This document shows, piece by piece, positions 45,308-53,550 of a stretch of 64,000 bases of DNA. Both the position numbers and the translations under genes were made by a program. Origin of the DNA: Azotimanducus sp963663145 (GTDB taxonomy: Bacteria; Pseudomonadota; Gammaproteobacteria; Pseudomonadales; Azotimanducaceae); assembly GCA_963663145.1 (NCBI GenBank), contig OY760134.1, positions 1,116,001 through 1,180,000 on the forward strand, in the 5' to 3' direction. The notes under the pieces were generated by a model. That model did no database searches, was not told the origin of the DNA, and saw nothing but the letters and a program-made list of their open reading frames with translations. The number at the start of each line of letters is the position of its first letter. Position 1 is the stretch's first letter.

Positions 45308-46702
45308 TTACCCGGGCATGTCTTCGAGTTCAATCCCTCGCGTTTCATGCACCCACCTGAGCACAAAGTACACCGAGACCACCGCCGAGGCGGCGTAGAA
45401 AGAGTAGGCCCCGCCGAGCCCGATGCCCGCCAATAGGATGGGAAAGGTCATGGTGATGCCGAAATTGGACCCCCATTGCGCGAAGCCGCTGACGGCGAGT
45501 CCCGAACCGCGAATCTGGTTGGGAAACATTTCGCCAAGCATGACCCACATAACGGGTCCCCACGAGCCATTGAAGAAGATCACATATAGGTTGGCGCTGA
45601 CCAAGGTGAGTTTACCCATGGCATCCGACAACTCAGGGCTTCCACCCGCGCTAAGTGTTGCGGTCGAAAAGGCGAAAGCCATCAGACTGAGCGTAATCGC
45701 CATGCCCAGCGAACCGGCCCAGAGGAGCGGCTTTCGTCCGATGCGATCAATGAGCGAGAAGGTGACAATGCACGCCCCGATACTCACCGCACCAGAAATC
45801 ACATTGATGAGCAGGGCATCGCTTTCTGAAAAACCAACCGCCTGCCAGAGCACGGCACCGTAGTAGAAGACGACATTGATGCCGACAAGTTGCTGAAAGG
45901 TCGCCAGACCTATACCGACCCAAACGAGCTTGCGTATGCGACGTGTGCGCTGGTCTATGAGGTCCGCGAGCTTCGGGCGGTGGTGGTCCTTGGCGAGCGA
46001 TTCTTCGATCTCCTTTAATTTGGTCTTGGCAACTTCTCCGCCGTAAAGGCGCGTCAATACCGACCTAGCACGATCATATTGGCCTCTCACCACGAGATAC
46101 CTCGGGCTCTCCGGAATCAGTAGCAAGAGCAGAAGAAAGAGCGTCGCGGGTATCAACTCCATCCAGAACATCCAACGCCACGCATCGAACCCGAACCAGA
46201 GATCATTGGTGGACCCGCCGGCCACGCCGGCTAATAGGTAGTTGCTCACAAAGGAAATAAATAGACCGCTAATGATGGCAATCTGCTGTACGGTAATGAG
46301 TCTTCCTCGATAACTCGCCTCCGAGACTTCACCAATATAGGCCGGTGCCATGACGCTCGCGGCACCCACCGCCATGCCACCGATCATCCGATAGACGACG
46401 AACTCGGCTGAACTTCCGGCGACCCCCGACCCCCAAGCGCTGACAATGAAGAGTATCGCCGCGACGATCAGCAGCGTGCGCCTGCCAAAGAGGTCCGCGA
46501 GCCGCCCCGCAAAGAACGCACCAACCGCACAGCCAAGGAGCATTGAAGCAACGTTGAATCCCGTTCCCACCTCGCTGGACTGAAACGCGCCTTGCAGCCC
46601 ATCAACCGTCCCGTTGATGACCCCGCTATCAAAGCCAAAGAGAAAGCCGCCGATCGTCGCGATGCAACTGATCAGGACAATAAAGAACGAATTAGAACCC
46701 AT
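45308..46702 (-). CDS. Sugar porter of the major facilitator superfamily
   Basis: 464 residues, twelve transmembrane helices. Sugar-porter signatures are seen: GGFLFGFDSGVINGT in helix 1, GRLADLFGRRTLL after helix 2, RMIGGMAVGAASVMAPAYIGE, PESPRYLV before the central loop, QQLVGINVVFYYG in helix 7, DRIGRKPLLW, and the terminal ETRGIELEDMPG. It resembles XylE/GalP-type H+-coupled transporters. It lies 139 bases downstream of the D-mannonate dehydratase gene on the same strand, so a hexuronate or related sugar is a fair guess for the substrate. Confidence 0.92.
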   Translation of the reverse strand: MGSNSFFIVLISCIATIGGFLFGFDSGVINGTVDGLQGAFQSSEVGTGFNVASMLLGCAVGAFFAGRLADLFGRRTLLIVAAILFIVSAWGSGVAGSSAEFVVYRMIGGMAVGAASVMAPAYIGEVSEASYRGRLITVQQIAIISGLFISFVSNYLLAGVAGGSTNDLWFGFDAWRWMFWMELIPATLFLLLLLLIPESPRYLVVRGQYDRARSVLTRLYGGEVAKTKLKEIEESLAKDHHRPKLADLIDQRTRRIRKLVWVGIGLATFQQLVGINVVFYYGAVLWQAVGFSESDALLINVISGAVSIGACIVTFSLIDRIGRKPLLWAGSLGMAITLSLMAFAFSTATLSAGGSPELSDAMGKLTLVSANLYVIFFNGSWGPVMWVMLGEMFPNQIRGSGLAVSGFAQWGSNFGITMTFPILLAGIGLGGAYSFYAASAVVSVYFVLRWVHETRGIELEDMPG

Positions 46703-46841
46703 GGATGATCCTCCTTGCTAGAACTTCCGTGCGGCGCATCACACCCCGAACTTGCGGTCAAGGCTTCGTAGACCTCGCGACTGGCACGTTTCGAAATGAG
46801 TCGCGGGAGGGAGTAGGTTACCCCATCACTGCGCAAATAGA

Positions 46842-48050
46842 TCACCAATTCCACATGCTGCCATCGGCGAGCCGAGCGATTGGAAGTTGCCTTGGATTGT
46901 AGGGGTACTTGGCGGCGAGCTTCTCGTCTATGTCGATGCCTAGCCCCGGGGCGTCGCCTGGATGCAGATAGCCGTCGCGAAACTCATAGGCATGCGGGAA
47001 TACCAGATCTGTCTCTTTGGTGTGCCGCATGTACTCCTGAATGCCAAAATTCGGCACCCAGAGATCAAAATGCAAGGTGGCAGCCAAGCAAACCGGCGAG
47101 AGGTCGGTGGCGCCGTGGCAGCCGGTACGGATCTGGTAGAGCGCCGCGAGCGACGCAATCTGGCGAAGCTGCGTGATACCGCCGACATGCGTCACGGCTG
47201 TACGAATAAAGTCGATGAGTTGATTCTGAATGAGGTCGCGGCAGTCGTGAATCGAGTTGAACACTTCTCCAACGGCGAGCGGGGTCACCGTGTGTTCCCG
47301 GATTAAGCGAAAGGCCTCTTGGTTGTCGGCGGGGGTCGCGTCTTCGAGCCAAAAGAGGCTATAAGGTTCCAAGGCTTTTCCAAGCCTCGCCGCTTCGATT
47401 GGCGTGAGCCTATGGTGCGCGTCGTGCAGCAATTCGACTTCAAACCCATGGGTTTCACGCAATGCCTTTAAGAGCCTCGGCGCGAAATCAAGGTATTGAG
47501 ATGTCGACCATCTGGTTTCGGTTGGTAAGGTCTGGTCCGCCGGTTCGTAGTAGAGGTCTCCCCGTCCCACTCCGTAGGTTCCTTTTGCACCCGGCATACC
47601 CGATTGTACTCGCACAGCCTTGTAGCCAAGATCGATATAACGCCCCGCCGCGGCCACGGTTTCTTCAATGTCCTGTCCACTTGCGTGCCCGTACACCAGC
47701 ACGGCATCTCGGGACGCACCGCCAAGCAATTGATAGAGCGGCATACCCGCTAGCTTGGCTTTGATGTCCCAGAGCGCGGTGTCCACAGCGCCGATGGCCG
47801 ACATGGCGACGGGCCCGCGACGCCAATAGGCACCCCGATAGAGCATTTGCCAAGTGTCTTCGATCTTGTGCGGATCGCGGCCAATGAGGCAGGGAATCAC
47901 ATGCTCTTCAAGATAGGCCACAACCGCCTTTTCGCGACCATTGAGCGTGGCATCCCCTATCCCATATACATCCTCATCGGTTTCAATTTTGAGGGTTACA
48001 AAATTGCGCCCAGGAGAAGTCACAATAACTCGGGCGGAAGCGATTTTCAT
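46842..48050 (-). CDS. manD: D-mannonate dehydratase, enolase superfamily (ManD)
   Basis: 402 residues. Dehydrates D-mannonate to 2-keto-3-deoxygluconate in the glucuronate pathway. The N-terminal capping domain (MKIASARVIVTSPGRNFVTLK) and barrel are of the ManD/RspA type. Mg ligands lie in LLHDAHHRLTP (Asp), FWLEDATPADNQ (Glu) and LAVGEVFNS (Glu). The ManD loop YGVGRGDLYYEPADQTLPTE and the C-terminal PVARL-like end (PIARLADGSMWNW) agree with characterised ManD proteins of Novosphingobium and Caulobacter. Some RspA-like members have low activity, so activity is inferred from the close match. Confidence 0.92.
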   Translation of the reverse strand: MKIASARVIVTSPGRNFVTLKIETDEDVYGIGDATLNGREKAVVAYLEEHVIPCLIGRDPHKIEDTWQMLYRGAYWRRGPVAMSAIGAVDTALWDIKAKLAGMPLYQLLGGASRDAVLVYGHASGQDIEETVAAAGRYIDLGYKAVRVQSGMPGAKGTYGVGRGDLYYEPADQTLPTETRWSTSQYLDFAPRLLKALRETHGFEVELLHDAHHRLTPIEAARLGKALEPYSLFWLEDATPADNQEAFRLIREHTVTPLAVGEVFNSIHDCRDLIQNQLIDFIRTAVTHVGGITQLRQIASLAALYQIRTGCHGATDLSPVCLAATLHFDLWVPNFGIQEYMRHTKETDLVFPHAYEFRDGYLHPGDAPGLGIDIDEKLAAKYPYNPRQLPIARLADGSMWNW

Positions 48051-48268
48051 AGTTCAGTGCCTCACCTTGGGAATATGCTTCCGATGAAAAAAGTGCCGCA
48101 TCTTAATCCCGACACCCGCGCTGACGAATACCCACTTTTCACTTGAAACCGCTTCCAAGCGCAATCAGTGACTCCTTGCAAGTGGAAAACTGCCCGTGAG
48201 AGAGAATCATATCCGCGCTATGCATTATCAGATGCGCGCTTCCTGATAGGAGAAGTGAACGGCCATGC

Positions 48269-49846
48269 TCACAGCAGGTCGGGTTGGCCAGCGCTAACGC
48301 CAAGCCCGGAAAACAGGTCGCCGAGCGATGTTGATCGAACGTTTCCCAGCTCCTTTGGTTCGAGTTTGTGGAGGCTGCCACCATATACCCGACCTTCACC
48401 CAGAAGGGCTTCAGGAGGAATGCTGTTTAAAGCCCTCCACGCTTTTTCTGTGAGAGCGGTATCTCTCGCCATTGCCTGCGCAATCTTTTCGGTGGGATAG
48501 AGCATCAAATAGACGTTTGCGGCGGTTGCTTGGGATCGGTTCAATATGAACCGAACTGGTCGCTCGCGTCCTCGTCCGTTTCTGCCTAAGTAAGTGCAGA
48601 CAAGCGGCGCGGCAGGACGAGACTCCTGTGAATACCAAGGTGTGCGATGTCGGCAGATATATCGATCTGCCACTCCACGCTCGCGGCCTTCCTCAAGGTA
48701 CGTCCAAAGGGTTGGATAATCTCGAACAATACGGTCAATCGGCAATCGGCTGTCGAGCAAGTAAAGCCGATGCGCGAGCAAGGGATTGCCTTTTGAGTCG
48801 CAGTCCACCTCGTCTCTCACAAGCTTGCGTGGGCTGGGAAGGATCGGTCGAAAGGCTTTCATCGGAAGTCCTCTGCGGCTAATCTCCTTTTCGTTAAGGA
48901 TGAAGAATTTGTTATCACCAGTTGCGAGACCACGCTTGACTCGGAAGAACTCACTCAGCGCTGGCGAGGAGGTGCTGCCATTCCATTCACCGCATGGGAA
49001 TCTGGTCCATTTGTGCGCATTTCGCAATTCATTTGAGGAAACAAATGCTTCGTGCTTCGGCATTGTCAACGAGCCTCCAAACGTCATCCGAATCTTGTGC
49101 TCAGCGGGTGGCGACTTGTTGCGAAACCACACAACGGCTGAAGACACCATAGCATCCTCAAACTGAAGGTCGGCAGGGTCGAACCGGTGAATGTGCAGCA
49201 AAGTCACTCTACCAAGCAAGTAGCGCTTTACTGCGGCGCCGTAGTTCACATCCATGAATTCGCTTGGAATGAGCCAACCTGCTAAGGCGCTAGGTGCCAT
49301 CCATTGGTGGCAGAGCGCTACGAAATAGCAGTAGAGGCCAGCCAAACCACCGATATCCACTCCGGCGGTTTCCATTGCGCGCGCCCGCAGTCGCGCCTTT
49401 TGACCACTTTCTAAGTGATGGTGGCGCACATACGGAGGATTGCAGACTACCAAGTCGAATGACGCCTCCTTAGGAGGATAGGGCGCGCGCGTAAAGTCAT
49501 CGATCTTGAGGTCGAGACCTGTTTCCCTCCATAGCTTGGCCGCCGGCACACCATAGTGTGAGTCAATCTCGTAGCCGCTGGCTTGTGCAACGCGAGCCGG
49601 AGGAAACACAGTCCGCAGCGCCGAAAAGAAAGCGCCTGTGCCTATCGCCGGATCTAGGAATCGGATCTCTTGGTTTGCCGCAAACTCTTGGCTTGCATAA
49701 TTCAATATGTCATGTGCCAACGCCGGAGGTGTCGCGAACTGGCCCTTCGAATTGCGATCAGGTGCTGTCTTTTCGGAGTCGAGCCGTTCTTGCAATCTCA
49801 GGCGCGCGCGTTCCAGGCTGGCTGTTTTCGGGATGCCAAGTGTCAC
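48269..49846 (-). CDS. Adenine-specific DNA methyltransferase of a XamI-type R-M system
   Basis: 525 residues. N6-adenine methyltransferase of the gamma class: motif X GQFATPPALAHDIL, SAM motif I IRFLDPAIGTGAFF, and catalytic motif IV DLVVCNPPYVRHHH. A TaqI/Eco57I-like target-recognition C-terminal half follows (IRMTFGGSLTMPK, VKRGLATGDNKFFIL). GTG 49846 is chosen because it overlaps the endonuclease stop as GTGA; an ATG at 49945 would extend into that gene. It appears intact. By analogy XamI recognises GTCGAC, but the site here is not deducible by eye. Confidence 0.85.
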   Translation of the reverse strand: MTLGIPKTASLERARLRLQERLDSEKTAPDRNSKGQFATPPALAHDILNYASQEFAANQEIRFLDPAIGTGAFFSALRTVFPPARVAQASGYEIDSHYGVPAAKLWRETGLDLKIDDFTRAPYPPKEASFDLVVCNPPYVRHHHLESGQKARLRARAMETAGVDIGGLAGLYCYFVALCHQWMAPSALAGWLIPSEFMDVNYGAAVKRYLLGRVTLLHIHRFDPADLQFEDAMVSSAVVWFRNKSPPAEHKIRMTFGGSLTMPKHEAFVSSNELRNAHKWTRFPCGEWNGSTSSPALSEFFRVKRGLATGDNKFFILNEKEISRRGLPMKAFRPILPSPRKLVRDEVDCDSKGNPLLAHRLYLLDSRLPIDRIVRDYPTLWTYLEEGRERGVADRYICRHRTPWYSQESRPAAPLVCTYLGRNGRGRERPVRFILNRSQATAANVYLMLYPTEKIAQAMARDTALTEKAWRALNSIPPEALLGEGRVYGGSLHKLEPKELGNVRSTSLGDLFSGLGVSAGQPDLL

Positions 49847-50303
49847 AGGCGGAATCCTGCGAGGTCGTCGATTCGGTGTTCCCACACCCAGTCGATACCT
49901 TCCGCAGCCTCGTAGCCCAAGTACCCCGAATCGAAGTAGCCGCAAAGAAACAGTACGAACTGGATGCTCTCGCCATAGGTGTCGCGAAGCTGCCCGACCT
50001 TTATCGCTTCTTCTTTGCGACGCTTGTTGACATTGGTGTAGTCGCCGGCTGACTTAGCTTCCACCATAAGAGGCATCTCTCCTGCCTTCGCCTGTTTGGG
50101 CATGGCCACCACATCTATGGTAATGTTGAAGATTCGATCAGATCCCTGCTCGCTGCCAAGGCTAGTTGGACATCCTTGGTCGTTTGTACGCGGATCTCTC
50201 GGTACGCTTTTGGTGCAAACCTCAGAAACCACCGGTTGTACATATCAACAGACTTGGCAATATCTGCTTTCCAGAGGTCTGGCTTGTCACGATTGACGTT
50301 CAT
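49843..50303 (-). pseudogene. XamI-type restriction endonuclease, internally deleted and frameshifted
   Basis: The N-terminal piece from ATG 50303 reads MNVNRDKPDLWKADIAKSVD and RWFLRFAPKAYRE, the opening of the XamI endonuclease family, but stops at about 50115. In another frame, from about 50145 to 49843, comes the family C-terminus: IFNITIDVVAMPKQ, MPLMVEAKSAGDYTNV and YEAAEGIDWVWEHRIDDLAGF. About 65 and 100 residues remain of a protein I recall as about 300, so the central third or more is gone and the frames disagree. The PD-(D/E)xK-type residues (IDV...EAK) are in the surviving end. Not expressible as one protein without frameshifting. Confidence 0.85.
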
Positions 50304-50553
50304 CCGTGCGGAGGCATGGCCTCCAACTCCAATGGCGGTTCTATGAGCATTGTGAAGCGCGGTCGGAGTATTGCAACGATCTTGGTGGATGTCATCCACA
50401 TGGGGCAGTGCTACGCTCGGCGCAAATCGTGAATTGTACCCTTGAGGTGAGGGGATCGCGCCTCACTGAAGAGACGACAAGACGATTCCGAACCTAAACT
50501 CCCCCTCTCAAACGGGGCTTCATGGTCGCCTTTGCGCCGGGACTTTCGCCGCC

Positions 50554-51828
50554 TTAGGCGGCTTTGGGTTTGATTGCTCGGGCTGAGGCGAGTCTTGGTT
50601 CGTTGGGGTACATCCAGTCTTCGCCCAGTACCGGTTCGACGCGAAGTTCCGGCGGAATATTCTCGCGCCCAATCATTCGGTCCGCGCTCTGGTGCCAGTG
50701 ATAGATGCGGGCTTCCTGGTAGGAGAGGGGAACACCCTTAAAGCCGTAGGACTGCACGGATTTTTGGATCCATTCGCCGAATTCTGTGTCTTCAATGAGC
50801 ACTTGCCGCAGGCGTTCGCCGTCGTTCTCAGTCCACATATCCGGCCTTTCTCCTTTCCCCCAATCCGGTGCCAAGGTCCAAGTTTCCAGTCGGCATTTGT
50901 TCACTCCGTTCGGCCAAAAGAGGAGCGGAGGTATGGCGTACTGACTCAAAGGCGAGACCCAGTTCGGGAATATCCCGTAGGATTGGGTGCAGGTGCGGGC
51001 AATTTCTCCGACGGTCTGGATTGAATGAGGGGCCTCATCAAGGTAGCCGGTCAGTGAAGAGTCCTTGCCAGCCGGTCTCGGCGCCACCATGCGTCCGTGA
51101 CCCTGCGGGTAGAAGGTGTTCACATTGCGCCGATCATCGAGAATCGGCGCCACCGTCTGCGGGTGGATGCTGCGCACATGGTAGACCTCGGTATTGGCTT
51201 CCATGGCGATCTTCCAATTGCAGTTGAGGTCCCAGACGTGGTGGCGCGCAAGGCGGCAGTTCTCGAACTGAAATTCGCGCCACTCCTCTGCGATTGCACC
51301 AAGCCATTCAAGCAGACTCGGCGCGTTCGGATCGAAATTTACGAATATCAGATTGCCGTAGCGTTCGCAACGAATCTTGATGAGGCCGCGGCAAGAGAAG
51401 TCAAGATCACGGAAGTCCATCGGGTCTCGAACGGCGATGAGATCGCCTTCGTGACTGTAGGTCCAACCGTGATAGCGGCAGACGAGCCGCGCACGTTTGC
51501 CGGAGACTTCGGTGACAATCGGGGCGCCTCGATGACTACAGGTGTTGTAAAAGGCATTGATCTTTCCTGATTCCGCATGTATCAACACGACAGGCTGGCC
51601 GGCAGATTCCCAGAGTCTGAAACATCCGGGTTCGGGAATCTGGTCTATGTGACCGGCAAACAACCAAGACTTCTTCCACAGATGTTCTATTTCCAAGTCA
51701 TAAAACGCTTGGCTGGTGTAACGTCCGCCGGGCAGGTCGGGAAAAGTTGGAAAACCTTCGGGTGGTGCCTCGCGCGCAGCTTCATATTCCATCAGCTCGC
51801 GCAGTGTTCGAATCTCGTGCGGCTTCAT
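50554..51828 (-). CDS. Rieske non-heme iron oxygenase, alpha subunit
   Basis: 424 residues from ATG 51828 (MKPHEIRTLREL); an ATG at 51864 adds 12. The Rieske cluster ligands are Cys97 and His99 in TCSHRGAP, and Cys117 and His120 in LVCRYHGW. The catalytic domain has the mononuclear-iron motif NTEVYHVRSIH with the third ligand probably in LIEDTEFGEW. This is the ring-hydroxylating/demethylating oxygenase fold. No reductase, ferredoxin or beta subunit lies nearby, so partner proteins must be elsewhere. Substrate unknown. Confidence 0.9.
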   Translation of the reverse strand: MKPHEIRTLRELMEYEAAREAPPEGFPTFPDLPGGRYTSQAFYDLEIEHLWKKSWLFAGHIDQIPEPGCFRLWESAGQPVVLIHAESGKINAFYNTCSHRGAPIVTEVSGKRARLVCRYHGWTYSHEGDLIAVRDPMDFRDLDFSCRGLIKIRCERYGNLIFVNFDPNAPSLLEWLGAIAEEWREFQFENCRLARHHVWDLNCNWKIAMEANTEVYHVRSIHPQTVAPILDDRRNVNTFYPQGHGRMVAPRPAGKDSSLTGYLDEAPHSIQTVGEIARTCTQSYGIFPNWVSPLSQYAIPPLLFWPNGVNKCRLETWTLAPDWGKGERPDMWTENDGERLRQVLIEDTEFGEWIQKSVQSYGFKGVPLSYQEARIYHWHQSADRMIGRENIPPELRVEPVLGEDWMYPNEPRLASARAIKPKAA

Positions 51829-51878
51829 AATCAGAGTGTGCACCTCGAACACGCCGCTTTGCAAGCGAAATGTTCGGG

Positions 51879-51933
51879 GTGCAAATAAAGTGCAATATCA
51901 ACATTGCTCGCACTATTATGGTGCGAGATAGTG
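51879..51933. promoter_or_regulatory. Direct and inverted repeats upstream of the Rieske gene
   Basis: Between the Rieske gene start and the glnA end lie two arrangements. GTGCAA occurs at 51879-51884 and 51890-51895, an 11-base spacing. A perfect inverted repeat CTCGCAC-N7-GTGCGAG covers 51907-51927, with CACTAT/ATAGTG nested at 51911-51916 and 51928-51933. The GCAC-N7-GTGC core resembles NtrC sites. It probably serves the Rieske gene. Confidence 0.5.
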
Positions 51934-51947
51934 TTGAGTGGGCGCTG

Positions 51948-51979
51948 GATGGCTTGCTGGCAAGGCCAGTAAAGCCATC
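51948..51979 (-). terminator. Strong hairpin directly after glnA
   Basis: GATGGCTT pairs with AAGCCATC (8 bp) and, inside, CTGGC with GCCAG (5 bp) around a 3-base loop, separated by a small asymmetric internal loop. It starts 8 bases after the glnA stop. There is no T-run afterwards on the minus strand, so it may be a 3'-protecting or rho-assisted structure rather than a classical terminator. Confidence 0.6.
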
Positions 51980-51986
51980 GACCACG

Positions 51987-53399
51987 CTACACGCTGTAGT
52001 ACATCTGAAACTCAATTGGGTGCGTGGCCTGCATGAGCCGCGCCACTTCATCGTTCTTGAGACCGATATATCCATCAATCGCGTCGTCCGTGAAAACTCC
52101 GCCGGCGGTCAAGAAGTCACGATCATTGTCGAGCGCCTCAATGGCATCTCTCAATGAAGGCGCCACAGTGGGAATGCCTTTGAGTTCAGTATCCGAAAGC
52201 GCGTAGTAGTCCGCCTCGAGCGGATCACCGGGATCAATTTCGTTCACTATGCCGTCAAGACCTGCCATCAACATGGCAGCGAACGCGAGGTAGGGATTGC
52301 CAGAACTATCGGGGAACCGCACTTCGATACGACGGCCTTTGGGGCTTCCTTGAATGAAGGGGATACGAATCGAAGCCGACCGATTGCGCGCCGAATAGGC
52401 CAGCAGTGTGGGCGCTTCGAAACCGGGTACGAGCCGCTTGTATGAGTTGGTGGTGGCGTTGGTAAAGGCATTCAATGCTCTGGCATGTTTCATGATGCCG
52501 CCGATATAGTGCAGGGCGGTCTTCGAGAGGCCGGCATACTCCTTGCCGACAAACATGTTCTTTCCGTCTTTCCAGATGGATTGATGCACATGCATGCCAT
52601 TGCCATTGTCATCCATGAGCGGCTTGGGCATGAAGGTGGCGGTCTTGCCCCAAGCCGATGCCACGTTGTGCACCACGTACTTGTAAGTCTGCAATTCGTC
52701 CGCTTTGATGACGAGAGAGTTGAATTTGACGCCGATTTCGCCTTGCCCCGCCGTGCCGACTTCGTGGTGATGTACTTCAACGGAGAGGCCCATCTCCATC
52801 ATGGTGGTGCACATGGACGCTCTCAGATCGGCCATGCTGTCGACAGGGGGCACCGGGAAATAACCGCCTTTGACGGCGGGCCGGTGTCCGAGGTTCCCGT
52901 CCTCATAGCTCTTTCCAGAGGACCAGGCAGCTTCTTCGGACTCGATTTCGTAGCTTACCTTGGACATGCCCACTTCAAAGCGGACCGCATCGAACACGAA
53001 GAACTCCGCCTCTGGCCCAAAGTAGGCGACATCTCCGATTCCAAGGCTCTGCAGGTAGGCTTCAGCCGCCTTGGCGATGGCGCGTGGGTCGCGGTTATAG
53101 GGTGTCATTGATGTCGGCTCGATAACATCACAGCGGAGAATAATGGTCGGTTCTTCAAAGAAGGGGTCAAGCACTGCGGAACGGTCATCCGGCACCAGCA
53201 TCATGTCGGACTCGTGGATGGACTTCCACCCGGATATCGAGGAGCCGTCGAACATAATGCCGCTGCTCAAGGACTCGTCCGTGGCGCGTGACGCCGGAAT
53301 GGAGGTGTGCTGTGCCTTCCCGCGCGGGTCGGTAAATCGCAGGTCAACCCAGCGGGCATCATGCTCCTTGATGAGCTGCAGCGTTTTTTCATACATCAT
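51987..53399 (-). CDS. glnA: Glutamine synthetase type I
   Basis: 470 residues, class I-beta length. Makes glutamine from glutamate, ammonia and ATP; dodecameric. The opening LIKEHDARWVDLRFTDPRGK, the metal/ATP signatures MFDGSSISGWKSIHESDMML, HHEVGTAGQGEIGVKF and KPLMDDNGNGMHVHQS, and the end PIEFQMYYSV are typical. The adenylylation tyrosine is kept in DYYALSDTE, matching NLYDL of E. coli, so GlnE control is likely. A sigma-54 promoter lies upstream. Confidence 0.98.
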   Translation of the reverse strand: MMYEKTLQLIKEHDARWVDLRFTDPRGKAQHTSIPASRATDESLSSGIMFDGSSISGWKSIHESDMMLVPDDRSAVLDPFFEEPTIILRCDVIEPTSMTPYNRDPRAIAKAAEAYLQSLGIGDVAYFGPEAEFFVFDAVRFEVGMSKVSYEIESEEAAWSSGKSYEDGNLGHRPAVKGGYFPVPPVDSMADLRASMCTTMMEMGLSVEVHHHEVGTAGQGEIGVKFNSLVIKADELQTYKYVVHNVASAWGKTATFMPKPLMDDNGNGMHVHQSIWKDGKNMFVGKEYAGLSKTALHYIGGIMKHARALNAFTNATTNSYKRLVPGFEAPTLLAYSARNRSASIRIPFIQGSPKGRRIEVRFPDSSGNPYLAFAAMLMAGLDGIVNEIDPGDPLEADYYALSDTELKGIPTVAPSLRDAIEALDNDRDFLTAGGVFTDDAIDGYIGLKNDEVARLMQATHPIEFQMYYSV

Positions 53400-53492
53400 T
53401 GGTGTTGCCCTCGTCTCCTGTGTTGAATGGCAAATTTGGACGCAGCGAGTCCGCGCTCACACGGGCATCGCAAACATATAGTCTTAATAGCT

Positions 53493-53508
53493 AGCAAACA
53501 CTGTGCCA
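53493..53508 (-). promoter_or_regulatory. Sigma-54 promoter of glnA
   Basis: On the minus strand TGGCAC-AGTGT-TTGCT, an exact match to the TGGCAC-N5-TTGCW consensus (-24/-12), 94 bases upstream of the glnA start. It implies RpoN and NtrC-type nitrogen control. NtrC sites were not recognised in the 40 bases between it and gap. Confidence 0.88.
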
Positions 53509-53550
53509 GCAATGCTTGAACTATACAGGCAACAGTGAGGAAAGGGGCAG

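Noticed and set aside
51879..51933. These repeats as NtrC enhancer sites of glnA
   Set aside because: They lie past the 3' end of glnA, about 1.6 kb from its promoter and next to the Rieske gene start.
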